From Rahnella woolbedingensis (GTDB lineage Bacteria > Pseudomonadota > Gammaproteobacteria > Enterobacterales > Enterobacteriaceae), in the NCBI RefSeq assembly GCF_003602095.1, contig NZ_RAHH01000015.1, positions 1 through 64,000 on the forward strand: DNA of 64,000 nucleotides. Reading direction: 5' to 3'. This document shows positions 58,362 through 64,000 of the stretch, piece after piece. Each line of letters opens with the position of its first letter. Position 1 is the stretch's first letter. The notes under the pieces are model-generated. The model worked only from the letters and a program-made list of their open reading frames with translations. It did no database searches and was not told the DNA's origin. Position numbers and translations under genes: made by a program.

Positions 58362-58913
58362 TTGAAATCCAATCTTATTAGAAAAGCAGACGCTGGGGAC
58401 GCAAACCGGGTAGCGCAGATACATATCTGCGGCTGGCGTGATGCCTATGGCAATATACTTGACCCTGAGTTTTTAGAAAATTTTGCAGAAGGGGAACGAC
58501 GCAATCACTGGCAATCGGAACTTACTGTAGCAAGAAAAGATCAGACCATATTTGTCATGGACAATCAGGGTGAATTGACAGGTTTTATTTGCGTCAAGCT
58601 GAAGGAGGATGCTGTATGGGGAACTTACATTGACAGTCTTCATGTCAGCGCCACCGCACGAGGCCAGGGTACAGGAAAAGCATTGCTGCAAAAAGCCGCA
58701 CAATGGATTATGGAAAAGGATGCTGACTCGCCAATCTATCTCTGGGTATTCGAAGATAACTCACGAGCCATCGCATTTTATCAAAGGCTTGGGGGGGACA
58801 TTGTCGAGCAAGCTACCTCTGAAATGCCATTTTCACGTGGTGCTCCGGCCCTGAGGATAGCCTGGAAGAGCCCTGACCGGCTTTTAGAAGCGTTATATGA
58901 GTCCGCTTCGTAA
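58362..58913 (+). CDS. GNAT-family N-acetyltransferase
   Basis: A 183-residue acetyltransferase. Motif A, which binds the acetyl-CoA pyrophosphate, is IDSLHVSATARGQGTGKALL (R-G-Q-G-T-G). Motif B is LWVFEDNSRAIAFYQRLGG. It starts with TTG 58362, 5 nt after AGGGAGG; a frame from 58296 is rejected. The substrate is unknown; close relatives include chromosomal phosphinothricin/toxin-type and ribosomal-protein acetyltransferases. It sits next to a second GNAT gene and an APH-fold kinase in AT-rich accessory sequence. A hairpin (TGCCC / GGGCA, about 58922-58960) follows. Confidence 0.85.
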   Translation: MKSNLIRKADAGDANRVAQIHICGWRDAYGNILDPEFLENFAEGERRNHWQSELTVARKDQTIFVMDNQGELTGFICVKLKEDAVWGTYIDSLHVSATARGQGTGKALLQKAAQWIMEKDADSPIYLWVFEDNSRAIAFYQRLGGDIVEQATSEMPFSRGAPALRIAWKSPDRLLEALYESAS

Positions 58914-59007
58914 ACGGAAAATGCCCCTCGTTAACCCTGTATTTAATCTGGCAGAGGGCAGCTAAGTGCGAATAGCGGACAACCCAGTTGAATGAGAAAA
59001 TTGGATT

Positions 59008-59445
59008 TTATAAGGTTTTTTTCATAAATATCCGGCTTGTTCCTTCCGGCTCGCAGCTGATACGCCCAAACTCTTCCCAACCGTGCTTTTTGTAAAAATC
59101 AGGAGCTTGAAAGCTTATCGTATACAAAAATGCAGCAGAGCAGCCTCTTCTTCGCCCTTCATCCTCGAAGCGATTAAGAATATCTGTACCAAGCCCCATT
59201 CTGCGCAGCTCTGGGGGAAGATAGAAAAGATCTATGAAAAGGAGGCCCAGTGACGAACGTCCCTGCATTCCTCCCAGTACTTCACCAGTTTTGGTTGATT
59301 TTATTAATACAGATAATGGCTTACGGTCACTGATTCCCGTCATTAAATCGTTGAAATCATTAAGCCCTTCTTCAATGGGCAATGATTGTTCCGCATCAGC
59401 ATTTTCACTAATCTCAATACTTATCTCTTCAACAGTGCAATTCAT
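59008..59445 (-). CDS. GNAT-family N-acetyltransferase, small
   Basis: A 145-residue acetyltransferase with motif A LFIDLFYLPPELRRMGLGTDIL (R-R-M-G-L-G-T) and motif B FQAPDFYKKHGWEEFGRI. The layout of the first third (LNDFNDLMTGISDRKPLSVLI) matches GNAT proteins of the toxin-like or resistance-like small class. ATG 59445 follows AGGAC at about 9 nt; 18 extra codons upstream lack a ribosome binding site. It converges with the previous GNAT gene. The substrate is unknown. Confidence 0.82.
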   Translation of the reverse strand: MNCTVEEISIEISENADAEQSLPIEEGLNDFNDLMTGISDRKPLSVLIKSTKTGEVLGGMQGRSSLGLLFIDLFYLPPELRRMGLGTDILNRFEDEGRRRGCSAAFLYTISFQAPDFYKKHGWEEFGRISCEPEGTSRIFMKKTL

Positions 59446-59747
59446 TTCAAATGTCCTATTTAGCTGTATGAATAACTGTTTAAATATACAGCTATACATC
59501 CGAATTTCCAGCCTTGTATTTTTCTGTTTTGCTCTGTCACATTGCGCTAATGTGGCGTCAAGGTCTGCCTTCTGGCACTTAGCAGACTTGTTGCAGCTTC
59601 GCTGTGATTGCTAAGTGCCAAGTGCAGACGTTCTACATTTCACAATTTGCTTACAATAGAGAGGCGATCTGGCTACATGACTTGCAGATTGCGCTAAACT
59701 CAAACTCCTCTGAATTCATTAATCGACCAACGTTAAAGGCAAGATGG
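59446..59747. other. Gap holding a long imperfect inverted repeat
   Basis: The region separates the small GNAT gene from the kinase gene. Its main content is the inverted repeat at 59563-59629. A reading frame from GTG 59604 into the kinase begins inside the repeat and is not favoured. Confidence 0.4.
59563..59629. repeat. Imperfect inverted repeat
   Basis: TGGCACTTAGCA (59573-59584) pairs perfectly with TGCTAAGTGCCA (59609-59620) across a 24-nt loop. An outer pair GTCTGC (59563-59568) and GCAGAC (59624-59629) extends the stem past a small internal loop. A related half (GCTAAGTGCGAATAGCGGAC) occurs at 58961-58980. It could be a mobile-element or cassette end, or a strong mRNA hairpin. Confidence 0.75.
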
Positions 59748-60536
59748 ATGTCTGCTGATAATTTATCACGCATGGGTACTGCCAAAGTGACGCTTTTGGT
59801 GGATGAAACAGGTCATCAGGTGATCGAAAAATTTCCTGTCAGTGATGTCGAGTTTAATTTTTATCAACACGCAGCCAGGCATCTCGCTCAAGTAGACATT
59901 TCCACACCCAAGATGTTGTTTGCCGATCCGTCTACACGCAGGTTAAGACTGGAATATATCCCACACCACGTTGATCAGGACGAAGTGGGACGAGATGAAG
60001 TGTTGTCAATTCTGTCTCGCTTACATGGCTATCGACCTGACCCTTCTTGGGTTTATCACAATCACGCCTGGTCAGAAGCAGCCCTCGAAAAATCTCTCAT
60101 ACTTTTGGCATTACCGGGCAGAGCAGCAAAACAGTTACGGTGCTTTCAGCAGGCAAGTGATGTTCTGTTTAGCGGTCAGTGCTTAATTTCAGGCGACAGT
60201 AATGCGGGTAATTGGGGAAAAAGGGAGGAGGGTGATTTTGTTCTTTTCGACTGGGAAAGATTCAGCACTGGTAGCCCGGCTATTGACCTTGCCCCACTTA
60301 TAAAGGGAATGGGTTCTAAACAAAAATTTATTGAGTTTGCTGAACGCTATACCTGCATATCGCGTAATTATAATCCTAATGATTTAGCTAAAGAAATTGC
60401 GATTGTTAAAGCATGGATTGTTACCGAGGTAGTCGTACTGCTCAATGAACGGCAGAAAAGTGATTTTCAGTTCTATCTCAACTGGTACAGAGAAAATCTC
60501 CCTGCCTGGCTAGATAACACTTTAAAAATGCTTTGA
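59748..60536 (+). CDS. APH-fold kinase (aminoglycoside phosphotransferase family)
   Basis: A 262-residue protein-kinase-like phosphotransferase. The catalytic loop is SGDSNAGNWG with D150 and N155, and the metal-binding Asp is D168 in FVLFDWERFSTGSPAIDLA. The usual HGD is SGD here; the catalytic Asp is kept. The substrate may be a drug, a sugar or a small amine such as choline; resistance is not shown. ATG 59748 is the chosen start (AAGG about 9 nt upstream); the frame extends to GTG 59604, inside a hairpin. It lies in an accessory patch with two GNAT genes. Confidence 0.75.
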   Translation: MSADNLSRMGTAKVTLLVDETGHQVIEKFPVSDVEFNFYQHAARHLAQVDISTPKMLFADPSTRRLRLEYIPHHVDQDEVGRDEVLSILSRLHGYRPDPSWVYHNHAWSEAALEKSLILLALPGRAAKQLRCFQQASDVLFSGQCLISGDSNAGNWGKREEGDFVLFDWERFSTGSPAIDLAPLIKGMGSKQKFIEFAERYTCISRNYNPNDLAKEIAIVKAWIVTEVVVLLNERQKSDFQFYLNWYRENLPAWLDNTLKML

Positions 60537-60911
60537 TGTTTTCAACCCTACTTGTTTACTAAGGGGGTTGAGAGTCAACCGCGCGGGAAACTACGTTAAG
60601 AATCTAACAGCCTGAAATATCAAAACTTATGAGACTGCAATTTGGGGCAATAAAGCGGTAACAAATATCGTTTTTGGACGTTTTGAGACCAGGGCGTATC
60701 AACATCGATTTTTGCTACCGCTCAGCGTGGTTTTTTACATCACTGTACATGGAACCCCCTAATGATGGGGATTCTACTATGAGTAGCGATTTTCGCTTCT
60801 CGCTCAAACTCCCCTTGGTTCTCCAGTTTGTAGCTTTATGCCAGAAGCAATCTTTAAACTGAGAGGATCTGACCAACAGTGACTGATCCCCGGTTTGCGG
60901 ATCCCGTCTGC
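60537..60911. other. Gene-free region between kinase and iclR-type gene
   Basis: This 375-bp AT-rich stretch has no supported gene. A 62-codon plus-strand frame (60674-60862) shows no ribosome binding site or recognisable content. It may be the right edge of the accessory patch. Confidence 0.4.
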
Positions 60912-61685
60912 TCAGACGATGCCGGATTGAGTGGCTGTCATCAATAACGGTAGGAGTTCTTCATTGATGCGCTCTGTTGGCCATTGGCTGATTCGGGTTG
61001 TGATATTAACGGCGGCAACAATCTGGTGATGAACATTGCGCACAGGCGCTGCAATACCCGACTGCCCAACCATAATTTGTTCAAGAGTCATCGCATATCC
61101 CTGCTTCTGAGCCAGTTTGATCTCCTGGAAGAGAATATTTGAATCACACTGTGTTTTTTCCGTATAACGAATCCGCGAGGTGGTTGCCAGGATATTTTGG
61201 ATCTGATCATCTGCCAGCGTAGATAAAAGTACCCTGCCCGCAGAGGTACTCCATGCTGGCATGCGCCGGCCTGGCAGCATTTCAGTAACCGTTTGTCCAG
61301 GCCCCGGAAGACGGGCGATATAAACGATATCGGCGCCGCTCAATAAACTCAGGTTGACTGTAACATCATATTTGTCCCTGATTAGCTTAAGGATTGGCAT
61401 GGCGCGGGTGATTAGAGGGCTTGCATTCAGGTAGAGAAAGCCCAGCTCCAGTGTTTTATGGGTAAGACTATAACGCCGCGTCTGCTCATCCTTAACCAGA
61501 TATCCCAGTTCGCACCAGGTGTGTGTTAATCGCTGGGCGGCACTTTTGGTTATATCACATCCCTCGACCAGTTCTGTAAGACCGACCGTACTACGCCCGT
61601 CACGAAACAATTCCAGCACCCGCATGCCTTTCTCAATAGATTCTATGAATTGGGGATGAACTCTTTTTTCGTTTGAAATGCTCAT
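60912..61685 (-). CDS. IclR-family transcriptional regulator
   Basis: A 257-residue regulator. The N-terminal winged HTH (about residues 15-75; FIESIEKGMRVLELFRDGRSTVGLTELVEGCDITKSAAQRLTHT) is followed by the IclR effector domain (about 85-255), with MPAWSTSAGRVLLS at the usual position. ATG 61685 is chosen; 14 upstream codons without a ribosome binding site are dropped. It is divergent from the amidase gene over 128 bp, so it most likely controls the amidase-transporter unit, with the amide or its acid as effector. Confidence 0.9.
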   Translation of the reverse strand: MSISNEKRVHPQFIESIEKGMRVLELFRDGRSTVGLTELVEGCDITKSAAQRLTHTWCELGYLVKDEQTRRYSLTHKTLELGFLYLNASPLITRAMPILKLIRDKYDVTVNLSLLSGADIVYIARLPGPGQTVTEMLPGRRMPAWSTSAGRVLLSTLADDQIQNILATTSRIRYTEKTQCDSNILFQEIKLAQKQGYAMTLEQIMVGQSGIAAPVRNVHHQIVAAVNITTRISQWPTERINEELLPLLMTATQSGIV

Positions 61686-61813
61686 TTTTTGAACCTGCTC
61701 ATAATCCTGGACAAAAAAACCTACCACTTATTGACCATAAAGTGATCCGTCCGTATAGCTTAGTCTCACTTTAAATACTAAGTATTGCAATGCAATACTT
61801 ATAGCGAGATAGA

Positions 61814-63244
61814 ATGTCGGTGAAACAGAATAGCGAATTAGTAAGCCGTTCGGCATGTGAACTTACGCAAGAGATCCGTAAAGGGCAATTGTCATCACGT
61901 GAGCTGGTGTCCGCCAGCCTTGCGCAAATAGAACGGGTCAATCCACATCTGAATGCATTGGTAACAGTAGATGCCAACAGGGCATTAAAAATGGCCGATG
62001 CAGCCGATCGCCAGCAAGCACAGGGAGAATCTCTGGGGCCACTTCACGGTTTGCCGGTGGCACATAAAGACAGTTTTCTGACCCAGGGAATGCGAACTAC
62101 CTGGGGATCAGAAATTTATGCCGACCATATTCCTGCGGAAAATTCACTCATTGTCAGCCGCCAGATCCAGGCAGGCGCTATCAGCGTAGGCAAATCCAAC
62201 ATGCCAGAGTTTGGCGCTGGCTCTCAGACCTTCAATAAGATCTTTGGTTGCACACGTAACCCGTACAACCCGGCGCTCACTTGCGGGGGCAGCAGTGGGG
62301 GAGCAGCAGTGGCATTGGCTACCGGGATGGTGTCTCTCGCCGATGGCTCAGATATGGGCGGCTCTCTGCGTAATCCGGCCAGTTTCTGCAACGTTGTCGG
62401 ACTTCGCCCTTCTGCAGGGCGGGTACCTCTGTGGCCCAACAGCAACAGTTTTGGGCAACTGGGAGTGGCGGGGCCGATGGGACGTACTGTCGCTGATGTT
62501 GCGCTTTTGCTGAGTGTTATTGCTGGCCCCGACCCGCGTGACCCACTTTCTATTCCCACGCCAGGAAGTGATTTTCGGGTTTCGCTGGATGCCGACTTCA
62601 GGCAGACGCGCGTCGCATTCAGCGCCGATCTCGGTGGGTTGCCTGTCTCTCCGGAAGTTAGAAAGATCACTGAAGAAGGGGTGAAAAGAATTGCCGGAAT
62701 GGTGCAGGCCGTTGATTACGCGGAACCTTCATTTTCTGGTGCAGCTCGTGCTTTTCAGGTTTTGCGTTCGCTGACCTTTGCAGGCAGTTTCGGTGCATTA
62801 CTTAAACAGCATCGTCATCAGATGAAGCGAAGCCTGGTATGGAATATTGAACTGTCTCAGGATTTTTCGGCTGAGGATGTCATTGAAGCGGAAGCGGTGC
62901 GGGCCCGGCTGTTTCAGGACACGAGGGTACTGCTGAACCAATGGGATTTTCTTGTTACCCCCGTCAGTCAGACCCTGCCATTCCCCGTTGAACAGGAGTT
63001 TGTTGAAAACATCAATGGCGAGCCGATGAGTAATTACATCGAATGGATGAACTCCTGTTCATTGATAACTCTGACCGGACATCCGGCAATTTCCATTCCT
63101 TGTGGATTTACTGCGGATGGTCTCCCCGTCGGGATTCAGATAGTTGGCCGTTATCGGGATGAGCTGGCGTTACTTAAATTTGCGCACGCCTGTGAAGCGC
63201 TGAACAAGCCGTGGTGCTCACCGTCTGTCATCTCCGTCATTTAA
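61814..63244 (+). CDS. Amidase (amidase-signature family)
   Basis: A 476-residue amidase of the GatA/AmiE-signature fold that hydrolyses an amide to a carboxylate and ammonia. The Ser-cisSer-Lys triad is visible: K85 (PVAHKDSF), the cis-serine in CGGSSGG (157-163) and the nucleophile S184 in DGSDMGGSLRNPA. The C-terminal substrate-end segment is GHPAISIPCGF. The length fits free-standing amidases rather than GatA in the GatCAB complex, and no gatC/gatB gene is adjacent. A 82-nt gap leads to an MHS transporter, so uptake and cleavage of an amide are probably one unit. Confidence 0.92.
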   Translation: MSVKQNSELVSRSACELTQEIRKGQLSSRELVSASLAQIERVNPHLNALVTVDANRALKMADAADRQQAQGESLGPLHGLPVAHKDSFLTQGMRTTWGSEIYADHIPAENSLIVSRQIQAGAISVGKSNMPEFGAGSQTFNKIFGCTRNPYNPALTCGGSSGGAAVALATGMVSLADGSDMGGSLRNPASFCNVVGLRPSAGRVPLWPNSNSFGQLGVAGPMGRTVADVALLLSVIAGPDPRDPLSIPTPGSDFRVSLDADFRQTRVAFSADLGGLPVSPEVRKITEEGVKRIAGMVQAVDYAEPSFSGAARAFQVLRSLTFAGSFGALLKQHRHQMKRSLVWNIELSQDFSAEDVIEAEAVRARLFQDTRVLLNQWDFLVTPVSQTLPFPVEQEFVENINGEPMSNYIEWMNSCSLITLTGHPAISIPCGFTADGLPVGIQIVGRYRDELALLKFAHACEALNKPWCSPSVISVI

Positions 63245-63326
63245 GCCCTAACAGTCAATGCTCAACAACCTACGTAAACGCATATTTCTGGCGTGATAAT
63301 AATTTCTAAATACACGAGGAATAAGT

Positions 63327-64000
63327 ATGGCTTACCCTGCAAAAACATCGCATTTCCAGCGCCAGCCGACCAGGGCGGCGCTGGGTTCCTTTCTTGGTAC
63401 GCTGATTGAATGGTTTGATTTTTATATCTTTGCCACTGCATCAGCCCTGATTTTCAACCATGTGTTCTTCCCTGAGACAACGCCCGTTATCGGGATACTT
63501 TCTTCCTTCGCGACCCTTGCAGTAGGCTTTTTTGCCCGTCCGCTAGGAGGGATTATTTTCGGTAACATTGGCGATCGCGTAGGGCGAAAGCCTGCACTCG
63601 TAATGACGCTTGTGTTAATGGGCGGTGCGACGGTCGGAATTGGTTTACTTCCCTCCTATGAGCAAGCGGGAATACTGGCGCCTGTTTTACTTGTTTTGCT
63701 GAGGATCCTCCAGGGGATTGCTGTCGGCGGTGAATGGGGCGGGGCGGTATTGCTGGCCAATGAACACGCACCTGAGGGGAAGAAAAGTTTTTATTCTTCT
63801 TTCGCCCAGCTGGGCAGCCCCGCCGGGCTTATTCTCGCGTTACTCGCCTTTCGCTATATCAGCAGTTTGCCAGACGAAGATTTATATAGCTGGGGATGGC
63901 GACTGCCCTTTATCGGCAGCCTGCTGTTATTAATAGTGGCATTTATTATTCGTCGGGGCGTGAACGAATCCCCTGAATTTCAATCAGACAAAATCGCTGA
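63327..64000 (+). CDS. MFS transporter, metabolite:H+ symporter (MHS) family, 3' end outside window
   Basis: The first 224 residues of an MHS-family importer, cut by the window end. The opening AALGSFLGTLIEWFDFYIFATASALIF is the family hallmark, followed by GFFARPLGGIIFGNIGDRVGRKPAL (the loop 2-3 motif) and LRILQGIAVGGEWGGAVLLANEHAP. Relatives such as ProP, ShiA and KgtP carry organic acids or betaines. ACGAGGAATAAGT precedes ATG 63327. It follows the amidase on the same strand, likely importing its substrate or product-related acid. Confidence 0.92.
   Translation, partial: MAYPAKTSHFQRQPTRAALGSFLGTLIEWFDFYIFATASALIFNHVFFPETTPVIGILSSFATLAVGFFARPLGGIIFGNIGDRVGRKPALVMTLVLMGGATVGIGLLPSYEQAGILAPVLLVLLRILQGIAVGGEWGGAVLLANEHAPEGKKSFYSSFAQLGSPAGLILALLAFRYISSLPDEDLYSWGWRLPFIGSLLLLIVAFIIRRGVNESPEFQSDKIA

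Noticed and set aside
59563-59629. Integron attC site.
   Set aside because: The inverted repeat is strong, but the conserved RYYYAAC and GTTRRRY core sites are not at its ends, and no integrase is in the window.
60674-60862. Plus-strand frame of 62 codons in the spacer before the iclR-type gene.
   Set aside because: No ribosome binding site, no recognisable motif.

Overview
The window reads as the chromosome of a Gram-negative gammaproteobacterium of the order Enterobacterales. Gene content and order (btsT-yjiX-yjiA with btsSR, umuC, bglA, treYZ, a chaperone-usher fimbrial operon, several NemR/LysR/MarR-type regulators) suggest a soil- or plant-associated member of the Yersiniaceae such as Rahnella or a close relative. 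The genus is inferred from recall, not from a search. No rRNA or tRNA was seen.

Layout. 0.1-10.6 kb: aldo/keto reductase; a dat-ddc operon for 1,3-diaminopropane; an MscS-type channel; a periplasmic serine hydrolase divergent from a LysR regulator; a chloroperoxidase-like hydrolase; a small lipoprotein; a DUF883 protein. 10.7-15.0 kb: treZ-treY, which make trehalose from glycogen-type glucans. 15.2-18.6 kb: a small membrane protein, an orphan iron-siderophore-type binding protein, and a TetX-like flavin monooxygenase divergent from its probable MarR repressor over two identical palindromes. 18.7-24.6 kb: a complete pyruvate-sensing module, with btsS-btsR facing yjiA-yjiX-btsT and three evenly spaced BtsR-like sites plus a CRP-like site upstream of btsT. 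24.9-32.9 kb: bglA; a LysR/MFS/hydrolase group between two similar hairpins; an SOS-controlled umuC without umuD; an EamA exporter divergent from an Lrp-type regulator.

33.0-44.3 kb is the most unusual region. A LacI-type regulator sits between two divergent arms. The left arm encodes an MFS transporter, a histidinol-dehydrogenase-like enzyme, an SDR, an alpha/beta hydrolase, an HpaI-type aldolase and a bicupin. The right arm encodes lacI, two SnoaL-like proteins and a second histidinol-dehydrogenase-like enzyme. No histidine biosynthesis gene is nearby, genes overlap as in operons, and two related palindromes lie in the divergent promoter region. This looks like an undescribed catabolic pathway; the substrate cannot be read from the sequence.

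44.6-46.1 kb: a DJ-1/PfpI gene and a NemR-like regulator sharing three copies of one palindrome. 46.6-51.7 kb: a four-gene chaperone-usher fimbrial operon. 51.9-53.7 kb: LysR regulator and aldo/keto reductase. 53.7-60.9 kb is an accessory patch: a stand-alone RibD-type deaminase, a MarR/OhrR-like regulator with serine at the sensing-cysteine position plus two tandem F420-reductase-like genes, a decayed IS110-family transposase, two GNAT acetyltransferases, an APH-fold kinase, and inverted repeats. 60.9-64.0 kb: IclR regulator, divergent amidase, and an MHS-family transporter cut by the window end.
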